From Planctomycetota bacterium (GTDB lineage Bacteria > Planctomycetota > Phycisphaerae > Phycisphaerales > UBA1924), in the NCBI GenBank assembly GCA_023434205.1, contig JAEYTB010000306.1, positions 1-14,722 of the forward strand: DNA of 14,722 nt. Reading direction: 5' to 3'. The number at the start of each line of letters is the position of its first letter. Positions within the stretch are counted from its first letter, which is position 1. This document shows, piece after piece, positions 6,507-12,266 of the stretch. The notes beneath the pieces were generated by a model that had not been told where the DNA came from, did not search any database, and saw only the letters and a program-made list of their open reading frames with translations. The translations under genes and the position numbers were made by a program.

Positions 6507-7274
6507 TTATCCAACCCCGTCCCCACCGAAGGGCCCCCCGCGGGGCCCTTCTTCGTGCGCGCTCCGCGCCCGGTGCGCATCGATCAGACCCTGGATCGCC
6601 GCGCGCACGCCCTCCGCCGCGTCGTCCGGGCACCGCACCCCCGCATCGAACACCACGTCCTTGAACACGCCCTCGGCGCTCACCCGCCCCACCTGCAACC
6701 GCCTCCACACCGGCCCGACCCGCGTGAGCCGCACCATGTTGGACCCGCCCCACGCGACAAACAGCCGGTCCGCCTCGTGCGTCGCCGGTTCCTCCCCGCT
6801 CGTGGCCTTCGCCTTCTTCACACGGAACGGCACGCGGCAGATCCCGCCGGGCGAAACCACGAACCGCTCGACCCCCGCCCGCTCCCGCCGGCTCGTGAAC
6901 AGCAGCACGGGGATGCCCAGCAGCACGCCGACCCCCAGGATCAGCACCAGCCACCCGGGGAAGAACGCCCAGCCCTGGAACACCATCCAGCCCGCGACCA
7001 GAAGCACGACCCACGCCAGCCGCCTGTAGCCCGACGATGAAGCCTTCGGCACCCCCGCCAGCACCAGGTGCTCGCGCGCATACGCCTCGTTGCACTCCGG
7101 GCACTCGCCCTCATCGCCAAGCCCCGCGAGCGAGTACCCGCACCGCAGGCACGACCGCGCCTGCGCCGGCCCGCCGCACTGCGCGCACGCGCCCATTTCC
7201 GCCGCGCCGCCGCACCGCTGACACACGCCCGCGCGCAGCTCAACCCGCGGATCAGGAAGCGATCGCACGCTCAC
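6507..7274 (-). CDS. Zinc-ribbon membrane protein with unknown C-terminal domain
   Basis: This is a 255-residue protein. Four CxxC pairs lie at Cys18/21, 30/33, 42/45 and 58/61, enough for two zinc ribbons; the second is the CLRCGY...CPEC type frequent in Phycisphaerae. Two hydrophobic helices follow at about 84-103 and 107-127, then a soluble domain of about 120 residues that I do not recognise, ending in a Gly/Pro-rich tail. The GTG start at 7274 is separated by only 3 bases from the TGA of the DUF5684-like gene, so the two are coupled. Its stop is 3 bp from the stop of the opposing glycine-zipper gene, and the terminator of that gene lies within its last codons. Function unknown. Confidence 0.72.
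   Translation of the reverse strand: MSVRSLPDPRVELRAGVCQRCGGAAEMGACAQCGGPAQARSCLRCGYSLAGLGDEGECPECNEAYAREHLVLAGVPKASSSGYRRLAWVVLLVAGWMVFQGWAFFPGWLVLILGVGVLLGIPVLLFTSRRERAGVERFVVSPGGICRVPFRVKKAKATSGEEPATHEADRLFVAWGGSNMVRLTRVGPVWRRLQVGRVSAEGVFKDVVFDAGVRCPDDAAEGVRAAIQGLIDAHRARSAHEEGPRGGPFGGDGVG
6528..6551 (+). terminator. Strong hairpin, terminator of the BON/glycine-zipper operon
   Basis: GAAGGGCCCC (6528-6537) pairs perfectly with GGGGCCCTTC (6542-6551) around a 4-nt CCGC loop. It starts 25 nt after the stop at 6503. The downstream tract is poor in T (TTCG), so termination may rely on the very stable stem. The hairpin lies inside the last codons of the convergent gene on the minus strand, so it might also act on that transcript. 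Confidence 0.7.
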
Positions 7275-7277
7275 GAC

Positions 7278-7646
7278 TCAGGCCGCCGCCGCGGGACCCT
7301 GGTACTGCGCATCGCCGAAACCCAGCACCGGCCACATCACAAAGGGCAGGAAGATGAGCCCCAGCGTCGTCCCGATCCCGCGCCCGAACGACCTGCTGAT
7401 GTCGTGGGTCAGCATGATCGCCACGACGAAGTTCACGATGGGGATGAAGAACAGGATCACCCACCATCCCGGCCGCCCCGCGATCTTGCACATGAAGTAG
7501 ATGTTCAGGATCGGGATGATGCAGCCCCAGCCGGGCTGGCCCGCCTTTACGAACGTCTTCCAGCACCCCGCGATCGTCAGGACGATGACCCCCAGCCAGA
7601 CCACCAGGAAGATCATGCCCACAATGCCGCTCGAAGTGTCGTTCAT
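7278..7646 (-). CDS. DUF5684-like multi-helix membrane protein
   Basis: The protein has 122 residues and about four hydrophobic segments (8-28, 41-58, 61-80, 95-110). The motif series GQPGWGCIIPILNIYFMCKIAGRPGWW, read in pieces as GQPGWGCIIP, NIYFMCKI and GRPGWW, followed by IPIVNFVVAI, a SFGRG loop and GLIFLPF...LGFGDAQY, is characteristic of the DUF5684 family of small membrane proteins. That family is sometimes mis-annotated as signal peptidase-related; no catalytic Ser/Lys pair is visible here. ATG 7646 has a good ribosome binding site (AGGGAG) a few bases upstream. The downstream zinc-ribbon gene begins 3 nt after its stop. Function unknown. Confidence 0.82.
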   Translation of the reverse strand: MNDTSSGIVGMIFLVVWLGVIVLTIAGCWKTFVKAGQPGWGCIIPILNIYFMCKIAGRPGWWVILFFIPIVNFVVAIMLTHDISRSFGRGIGTTLGLIFLPFVMWPVLGFGDAQYQGPAAAA

Positions 7647-7764
7647 GATGCTTCTCCCTAAGGATGGGTGCGCGCTCGGCTTCTTGGGAAAAAGCGCCCC
7701 CGCCTGTTATTCGGACATCGCACCCCGCCGGCTTGAGGCGTTCCCCCGCGGCCCGCCCGGCCCC

Positions 7765-7793
7765 TTCACCCCGGCGCACCCCGCGCCTAGCCT
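7765..7793 (+). promoter_or_regulatory. Possible weak promoter of the PHP gene
   Basis: TTCACC (7765-7770), a 17-nt spacer and TAGCCT (7788-7793) precede the preferred GTG start at 7799 by 5 nt. This mimics the better promoter at 9922-9950. Both hexamers are degenerate and no Shine-Dalgarno is present, so this is only suggestive. The remaining bases of the 152-bp divergent gap 7647-7798 show nothing else I can support. Confidence 0.22.
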
Positions 7794-7798
7794 GCAAC

Positions 7799-8710
7799 GT
7801 GGACCCCACCTGCGACCTGCACACCCACTCCACCGCCTCCGACGGCACCGACTCCCCCACCCAGCTCGCCCGCAACGCCGCCGCCATCGGCCTCGCCGCA
7901 CTCGCCCTCACCGACCACGACACCACCCGCGGCGTCTCCGAGTGCGCTTCCGCCTGCCGCGACCTCGGCATCGACTTCGTCCCCGGCATCGAGGTCTCCG
8001 CCGACCCGCACGCCGTCTCCACCCCGCCCCCGGGCGCCCGCCCCATCCTTCACATCCTCGGGCTGTTCATCGACCCCGCAGCGCCCGCCCTCCGCGCCCT
8101 GTGCGACCGCCAGCTCGCCCTGCGCAACGAGCACGCACCCCGCATCCTCGAGGCCCTCGCCGCCTTCAACATGCCCCTCACTCTCGACGAAGTCGCCGCC
8201 CTCTCCGGCGGCGAAGTCCTCGGCCGTTTCCACATCGCCAACGCCATGATCGCCCGCGGCTACGTCCGCTCCATGCACGAGGCGAAGCAGTACCTCGGCC
8301 GCCACGGACCCATCCAGCCCCGGCGCGAGTTCATCCCGCCCGCCGACGCCATCGCCGCCATCCATGCCGCGGGAGGCCTCGCCATCCTCGCCCACCCCGT
8401 CCGCCTCGAGTGCGCAAGCGATGACGACCTCCGCGCCGCCGTCGCCCGTCTCAAGGACCTCGGCCTCGACGGCATCGAGACCCTCCACAGCGAGCACGGG
8501 CCGACCGACACCGCGCTCTTCGAACGCCTCGCGCTCGACCTCAACCTCCTCACCAGCGGCGGCAGCGACTACCACGCCGCCAACAAGCCCGGCATCCGAC
8601 TCGGCTCACAGAACGTCCCGGTGCATGCCGCTGCCACCCTGCGTTCTCACGCGCCATCACGAGCCAATGCCCCTTCGCCGTCCGAGTCCTCAGGCTTTGC
8701 GAGCCTGTAG
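7799..8710 (+). CDS. PHP-domain phosphoesterase, probable nucleoside/oligonucleotide 3',5'-phosphatase type
   Basis: I choose GTG 7799 (303 residues) because the PHP fold begins at once (DLHTHSTASDG, His8, His10, Asp15). The frame is open upstream, but that part has no family similarity. Further metal-site motifs are TDHD (His40), GIE (Glu65), HILG (His85), GRFH, LAHP and GSDYH. The insert between HILG and GRFH and the overall order match E. coli YciV/RNase AM, which removes phosphate from 3',5'-bisphosphates and trims short RNAs. That specificity is inferred; the generic PHP phosphoesterase call is firm. The family fold ends near 8640. The last 21 or so residues are a Ser/Pro-rich tail that overlaps the 3' end of the convergent fic gene by 64 bp. 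Confidence 0.9.
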   Translation: MDPTCDLHTHSTASDGTDSPTQLARNAAAIGLAALALTDHDTTRGVSECASACRDLGIDFVPGIEVSADPHAVSTPPPGARPILHILGLFIDPAAPALRALCDRQLALRNEHAPRILEALAAFNMPLTLDEVAALSGGEVLGRFHIANAMIARGYVRSMHEAKQYLGRHGPIQPRREFIPPADAIAAIHAAGGLAILAHPVRLECASDDDLRAAVARLKDLGLDGIETLHSEHGPTDTALFERLALDLNLLTSGGSDYHAANKPGIRLGSQNVPVHAAATLRSHAPSRANAPSPSESSGFASL

Positions 8711-9792
8711 CTGGTCTTGCGACCCCCGCCGGGGTTCTGCACGATGAGCCCCCACCCGAGAAGCTCCTGGATGTCCCGCAGTGCCGTGTCCTGCGAGCAC
8801 CCAGCAAGCCCCGCGTACTTCGAGGTCGTCAGATTTCCCTCAAAGCCGTCCAGAAGCCGGTTCAGCACACCGCGCTGCCTCTCATTCACGGCTCGTGTCC
8901 CGGCCCTCCGCCAGAACTCCGCCTTCAGCAGCACGGACCCCAGCAGCGCCTCCGCGCTGTCTACCGCCCGCCCCAGGCACGCCAGGAACCAGGACAGCCA
9001 CCGGGTGATGTCCAGCCCCCCTCGCTGCGCCGACTCAAGCTGCGTGTAGTACTCCTTTCGTTCCGCCTCGATCTGCGTGGACATGCTGTAGAAACGCTGC
9101 CCAGTGCCGTCCGCACGCGCCAGCGCCATATCCGCCACCGCCCTCGCGATACGCCCGTTGCCATCCTGGAACGGATGGATCGTTACAAACCAGAAGTGCG
9201 CCACGCCCGCCCGCAGCACCGGGTCCACCGCCGCGCCCCCGTTGAACCACGCCAGGAACTGCGCAACCTCCGAATCCAGGCGCGCCGCTCCCGGCGCCTC
9301 GAAGTGAACCGTCTCGCGACCGATCGGGCCCGACACGACCTGCATCGGGTCCGTGTCCGGCGTCCGCCAGCCCCCCACGTGAATGCTCCACCCCCCGCTC
9401 CGCCCCGCCGGGAACAGCATCGCATGCCAACGCCACAACCGCTCCACGCTTAGCGGGTCGGTGAACCGCTGCGTCGCGTCCAGCATCATCTCCACCACGC
9501 CCTCAACCTCACGCCCTGCCCGCGGCAGCCCTCCCGCGTCCAGCCCCAGCCGGCGCGCGATCGACGACCGCACCTCCGCGTGATCGAGCGCCTCCCCCTC
9601 AATCGCCGACGTCTTCACCACATCGCTTGTCAATACCCGCAGGCTTGCCTCGTCGCGCAGCCCGAACCCCAGCGACTGCACGCGCCCCAGTAACCGCCCC
9701 TGCCGGTGCCGAACGTCTGCCAGCGTCCCCGCTAACGCCTCGGCGTTCCACGCCAGCCGCGGCCAGCCCTCCCGCTCATGGATGTACCCCAT
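8647..9792 (-). CDS. Fic-domain protein (DUF4172-Fic-winged helix), probable AMP transferase
   Basis: The protein has 381 residues. An N-terminal DUF4172-type segment (YIHEREGWP, 3-11) leads to an inhibitory-helix motif TSAIEG, with Thr61, Glu65 and Gly66 fitting (S/T)xxxE(G/N). The Fic core has the full active-site loop HPFQDGNGRIAR (His206 to Arg217). A C-terminal winged helix (about 300-365, NERQRGVLNRLLDG to GGGRKTSYRLA) is likely DNA-binding. Fic enzymes transfer AMP from ATP to protein hydroxyls; with the inhibitory motif in the N-terminal part this is class II, held inactive until released. The target is unknown. ATG 9792 has GGTGA 6 nt upstream, inside a perfect 8-bp dyad. The gene is divergent from the unknown gene at 9958. 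The winged helix and dyads suggest autoregulation. Confidence 0.95.
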   Translation of the reverse strand: MGYIHEREGWPRLAWNAEALAGTLADVRHRQGRLLGRVQSLGFGLRDEASLRVLTSDVVKTSAIEGEALDHAEVRSSIARRLGLDAGGLPRAGREVEGVVEMMLDATQRFTDPLSVERLWRWHAMLFPAGRSGGWSIHVGGWRTPDTDPMQVVSGPIGRETVHFEAPGAARLDSEVAQFLAWFNGGAAVDPVLRAGVAHFWFVTIHPFQDGNGRIARAVADMALARADGTGQRFYSMSTQIEAERKEYYTQLESAQRGGLDITRWLSWFLACLGRAVDSAEALLGSVLLKAEFWRRAGTRAVNERQRGVLNRLLDGFEGNLTTSKYAGLAGCSQDTALRDIQELLGWGLIVQNPGGGRKTSYRLAKPEDSDGEGALARDGA

Positions 9793-9798
9793 GTTGAT

Positions 9799-9819
9799 TC
9801 ACCGCATCCTTTGCGGTGA
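9799..9819. promoter_or_regulatory. Perfect 8-bp-arm dyad in front of fic
   Basis: TCACCGCA (9799-9806) and TGCGGTGA (9812-9819) are perfect inverted arms around 5 nt. The inner CCGCA-N5-TGCGG core recurs at 9855-9869. As DNA it would lie at the predicted fic transcription start, an ideal repressor site. As RNA it forms a hairpin with AAGGA in the loop and GGTGA in the 3' arm, 6 nt before the fic ATG, so it could also mask the ribosome binding site. Confidence 0.65.
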
Positions 9820-9824
9820 TTATC
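9819..9824 (-). promoter_or_regulatory. -10 hexamer (GATAAT) of fic
   Basis: GATAAT on the minus strand matches TATAAT at five of six positions and lies 26 nt before the fic ATG. It would place the start of transcription near 9812, within the first dyad. No convincing -35 is present at 16-18 nt, which suggests a weak or activator-dependent promoter. Confidence 0.45.
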
Positions 9825-9830
9825 GACCCG

Positions 9831-9857
9831 ATTCGCCGAATACTCCACTATTCGCCG
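9831..9857. repeat. ATTCGCCG direct repeat
   Basis: ATTCGCCG occurs at 9831-9838 and 9850-9857, 19 bp apart start to start. The first copy is also part of the short palindrome ATTC-GCC-GAAT (9831-9841). It lies upstream of the fic -10, between the two CCGCA-N5-TGCGG dyads. Confidence 0.4.
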
Positions 9858-9869
9858 CAGGAATTGCGG
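9855..9869. promoter_or_regulatory. Second CCGCA-N5-TGCGG dyad
   Basis: CCGCA (9855-9859), GGAAT and TGCGG (9865-9869) repeat the core of the 9799-9819 dyad with the same 5-nt spacing. The centres (9809 and 9862) are 53 bp apart, about five helical turns, so both would face the same side of the helix. It lies about 50 bp upstream of the predicted fic start. It is a candidate second operator of the same regulator. Confidence 0.55.
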
Positions 9870-9878
9870 AAAATTACC

Positions 9879-9891
9879 CGTCCACAGGACG
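9879..9891. repeat. CGTCC-ACA-GGACG palindrome
   Basis: A perfect 13-bp palindrome between the second CCGCA dyad and the promoter of the gene at 9958. Its position about 31 bp upstream of that promoter's -35 would suit an activator or repressor site. No known regulator consensus is recognised. Confidence 0.35.
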
Positions 9892-9906
9892 AAAAATCTA
9901 ACACTT

Positions 9907-9949
9907 TCCGTACATCGACGGTTGACAGACCCTTGCACAATCCGTACAT
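9907..9949. repeat. TCCGTACAT direct repeat bracketing a promoter
   Basis: The 9-mer TCCGTACAT occurs at 9907-9915 and 9941-9949, 34 bp apart start to start. The first copy is just upstream of the -35 and the second overlaps the -10 of the promoter of the 9958 gene, so a protein bound there would block RNA polymerase. The first copy also belongs to CCGT-N6-ACGG (9908-9921). Confidence 0.45.
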
Positions 9950-9950
9950 T
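9922..9950 (+). promoter_or_regulatory. Near-consensus promoter of the gene at 9958
   Basis: TTGACA (9922-9927, perfect -35), a 17-nt spacer and TACATT (9945-9950, four of six -10 positions). The predicted start is 9957-9958, which coincides with the GTG start codon; there is no Shine-Dalgarno. This is the best promoter in the window, and it implies a leaderless mRNA. Confidence 0.72.
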
Positions 9951-9957
9951 CCACCCC

Positions 9958-10596
9958 GTGAGCCCTTCCACCCTCCCAACCCTCACGCTCCAGGACGCCG
10001 CCCTCCTCGAGGACTTCCTTGCCCTCTCCCTCGACCCCAACGCCCTCGCCGCCAAGCACAACCGCCCCGTCGCGCCCCTGCTCGACTGGGCGCAGTCCGC
10101 GGCGATCGCGCCCTACATCGACGCCTACATGAGTCTGTTCTCCCGCGCTCTCCAGGTGCGCCAGATCGACGCCCTCAAAAAGCTCTCGGAGTTGAGCAGC
10201 ACCAGCCCCGACCCCATCGAACAGCGCCGCGCTGCTACCACCGTTGTCCGCGTCTGCCAGCAGATCCTCCACCCCCGCGCCCCCCGCGCGCCCGAGCCCA
10301 CCCGCCACGCGCCCGAGTCGCCCCCGCCGCCGCGTGCCTCAATCCGCGAACCCGTCCACGATCCCGCGCCTCCCGCCGCCGAACAACCGCGCACGCCGCA
10401 CACCTTGGTTACCCCCGCGCTGACCGATGTCCTGATGGCCCTGCGCGACCCGCTGACCTCCTTCGACCCGCTCGTCCCACCCGTCCCTTCGGTCACATCC
10501 GTCCCATTGGTCCCAGCTCTTTCCCCTTCCCCCAAGCGCACCGCCGCCTCGCGGCTCATCACCACCGCGGGCCTCCCCCACTCCCGCGCACCCTGA
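9958..10596 (+). CDS. Unknown helical protein with Pro-rich tail, possible DNA-binding
   Basis: The protein has 212 residues from GTG 9958, chosen because a strong promoter ends 7 nt earlier; the in-frame TTG at 9922 is the -35 box itself. Residues 1-105 are helix-rich; LALSLDPNALAAKHNRPV followed by LLDWAQSAAI could be a helix-turn-helix, and DPIEQRRAATTVVRVCQQIL another long helix. From about 106 to 185 the chain is Pro/Ala/Arg-rich and probably disordered, with a VPx tripeptide series encoded by 9-bp repeats at 10474-10518. I recognise no family. It is divergent from fic over a shared control region and may be the regulator or partner of Fic. That is inference from position. The stop is 16 bp from the convergent ffh stop. 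Confidence 0.7.
   Translation: MSPSTLPTLTLQDAALLEDFLALSLDPNALAAKHNRPVAPLLDWAQSAAIAPYIDAYMSLFSRALQVRQIDALKKLSELSSTSPDPIEQRRAATTVVRVCQQILHPRAPRAPEPTRHAPESPPPPRASIREPVHDPAPPAAEQPRTPHTLVTPALTDVLMALRDPLTSFDPLVPPVPSVTSVPLVPALSPSPKRTAASRLITTAGLPHSRAP
10474..10518 (+). repeat. Degenerate 9-bp tandem repeat, GTCCCANNN x5
   Basis: Five consecutive 9-bp units follow the pattern GTCCCANNN: GTCCCACCC, GTCCCTTCG, GTCACATCC, GTCCCATTG and GTCCCAGCT. Being a multiple of three, they stay in frame and encode V-P/T-x tripeptides in the tail of the gene at 9958. This looks like a minisatellite captured in a coding region. Confidence 0.7.
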
Positions 10597-10612
10597 TCAC
10601 GCGGTTGGCCGA

Positions 10613-12193
10613 TTAGCGCTTCCGCTTCTTGAACCGGTCCTTGATGCTCGGCGCCGCCGTGTTGCCCTTGGGCCGACCGAACCCCGGCATGTTCTGCATG
10701 CCCGGCAGCATCCCCACGCCCTCGCTCCCCAGCCCCTTGACCGCCTTCACGCGGTCCGAGGCCGACATGCTCGCCATGCTCCTGGTCAGCTTGCTCACCA
10801 TCTCGAACTGCTTGACCATCGCCCCCACTTCCTCCTGCTGCGTGCCGCTCCCCGACGCGATCCGCCGCCGGCGCGGGTTGTTGATCAGGCTCGGCGTCGC
10901 CCGCTCCTTCGTGGTCATCGAAGAGATCATCGCCTCCACCTTGTCGAGCTGCTTGTCCTCGATGTGGACGTCCTTCATCATGCTGCCCACCCCGGGCAGC
11001 AGCCCCAGCAGCTGCTTCATAGGCCCCATCCGCCGCAGCGTCTTGAGCTGCGACAGGAAGTCGTCCATCGTCATCTCGCCCTTGGCCATCTTCTCCTGGA
11101 GCTTCTGCGCATCCTCCTCGCTGACCTGCTCCTGCGCCTTCTCCACCAGCGACACCACGTCGCCCATCCCCAGGATCCGACCCGCCACCCGCTCGGCGTG
11201 GAACTCCTCCAGCGCATCGAGCTTCTCGCCCACGCCCACGAACTTGATCGGCGCCCCCGTGATGTGCTTCACCGACAGCGCCGCCCCGCCCCGCGTGTCG
11301 CTGTCAAACTTCGTCAGCACGATCCCGTCCACGTGCAGGCGCGTGTTGAACGCCTTCGCGCTGTTCACCGCGTCCTGCCCCGTCATCGCGTCCACCACGA
11401 GGAAGATGTGGTGCGGCTGGAGCTGGTTCTTCACCTGCGACAGCTCGCCCATCAGCTCGTCGTTCACGTGCAGCCGCCCGGCCGTGTCCAGGATCAGCAC
11501 GTCCACGCCGGCCTTCCGCGCCGCCTCCAGCGCGCGCTTGCACACCTGCACCGCCACGCCCACGGCCTTCCCGTACGCCGCCACCTTGTCGGGCTCGGCA
11601 TAGAACGAGACCTTCGCCCCGCCCGGCAGTTCCGTCTCCACCTGCTTCGCGACCGTCTCGAGCTGCTCCACCGCCGCGGGCCGCTGCAGGTCCGCCGCCG
11701 CGAGCATCACGCTCCGCCCGCGCTTCTTGAGGTACCCCGCCAGCTTGCCCGAGGTCGTCGTCTTCCCCGACCCCTGCAAGCCGCACATCATGACGACCGT
11801 CGGACCCGGGCTGACCTTCATGATCGCCGGCTCCACCGGGATCTGGATCGGCTTGGGCGGAGCGCCCGTCTGCGCCGCCTCCGCCGCGCCCTTGAGCACC
11901 TCCATCAGCTTCTGCGAGTCCTCCGGCGTCCCGCCCAGCAGCTCGACAAGCTTGTCATGGACGATGCCGATCATCTCCTGCCCGGGCTTGAGGCTCTTGG
12001 TCACTTCCCGCCCCACCGACTCGCGCAGCACCGACTCGGTGAACGTGTTCACCACGTCCAGGTGGACGTCCGCCTCCAGCAGCGCCGTGCGCACATCCGC
12101 CATCGCGTCGGCGACGTTCTTCTCCGTGATATTCGCCTGCCCCGAGAGCTTGCGGAACAGACCGTTGAACGAGTCGGTAATACGGTCGAACAT
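10613..12193 (-). CDS. ffh: Signal recognition particle GTPase Ffh (SRP54)
   Basis: The protein has 526 residues from ATG 12193 (MFDRITDSFNGLF, the usual Ffh opening); a GTG two codons earlier is less likely. Ffh binds 4.5S RNA and signal peptides on ribosomes and hands them to FtsY at the membrane. The N domain (1-95) has ALLEADV. The G domain contains GLQGSGKTTT (from Gly138), DTAGRLHVND and TKFDSDTRGGAAL, then GVGEKLDALEEF. The methionine-rich M domain has the RNA-binding block PRRRRIASGSG and a basic tail (KDRFKKRKR). Between N and G domains the linker is about 30 residues longer than in E. coli Ffh, Ala/Pro-rich and of unknown purpose. The gene follows pepA on the same strand after a structured 73-bp gap with a -10-like TACACT, so it may have its own promoter. 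Confidence 0.98.
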   Translation of the reverse strand: MFDRITDSFNGLFRKLSGQANITEKNVADAMADVRTALLEADVHLDVVNTFTESVLRESVGREVTKSLKPGQEMIGIVHDKLVELLGGTPEDSQKLMEVLKGAAEAAQTGAPPKPIQIPVEPAIMKVSPGPTVVMMCGLQGSGKTTTSGKLAGYLKKRGRSVMLAAADLQRPAAVEQLETVAKQVETELPGGAKVSFYAEPDKVAAYGKAVGVAVQVCKRALEAARKAGVDVLILDTAGRLHVNDELMGELSQVKNQLQPHHIFLVVDAMTGQDAVNSAKAFNTRLHVDGIVLTKFDSDTRGGAALSVKHITGAPIKFVGVGEKLDALEEFHAERVAGRILGMGDVVSLVEKAQEQVSEEDAQKLQEKMAKGEMTMDDFLSQLKTLRRMGPMKQLLGLLPGVGSMMKDVHIEDKQLDKVEAMISSMTTKERATPSLINNPRRRRIASGSGTQQEEVGAMVKQFEMVSKLTRSMASMSASDRVKAVKGLGSEGVGMLPGMQNMPGFGRPKGNTAAPSIKDRFKKRKR

Positions 12194-12198
12194 GCACA

Positions 12199-12246
12199 CC
12201 CCGCGCGCAAAGGCGCGGCCCCAAAGAAGGGGTCAGTGCTGTGACC
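12199..12246 (-). promoter_or_regulatory. Structured leader in front of ffh
   Basis: Three short inverted repeats follow one another: GGTCA-N6-TGACC (12231-12246), CCCC-N6-GGGG (12219-12232) and CCGCGC-N6-GCGCGG (12201-12218). The GGGG at 12202-12199 is the only Shine-Dalgarno-like run before the ATG. It could pair either locally or with the distal ACCCC (12233-12229), so alternative folds are possible. High GC makes such pairings likely by chance. Confidence 0.35.
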
Positions 12247-12251
12247 GCAGC

Positions 12252-12263
12252 GGCGGGAGTGTA
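12252..12263 (-). promoter_or_regulatory. TACACTCCCGCC element upstream of ffh
   Basis: On the minus strand TACACT (12263-12258), a plausible -10, is followed by CCCGCC. The whole 12-mer is identical to the one upstream of pepA. It lies 64 nt before the ffh ATG, just before the structured leader. No -35 is recognisable. Confidence 0.4.
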
Positions 12264-12266
12264 GGG

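Noticed and set aside
7664..7798. Upstream ATG for the PHP gene
   Set aside because: The added 45 residues have no family similarity and are Pro/Arg-rich; PHP homology begins right after GTG 7799.
9871..9890. DnaA-box-like TCCACA next to the A/T-rich fic control region, as an origin
   Set aside because: Only six of nine positions match, it is a single copy, and the skew change lies about 3 kb away in pepA.
10474..10518. CRISPR-like array
   Set aside because: The units are 9 bp, contiguous, degenerate and in a reading frame; there are no spacers and no cas genes.
10964..12244. Long + strand open frame antisense to ffh
   Set aside because: It is a His/Arg/Leu-rich shadow of ffh with no recognisable domain or ribosome binding site.
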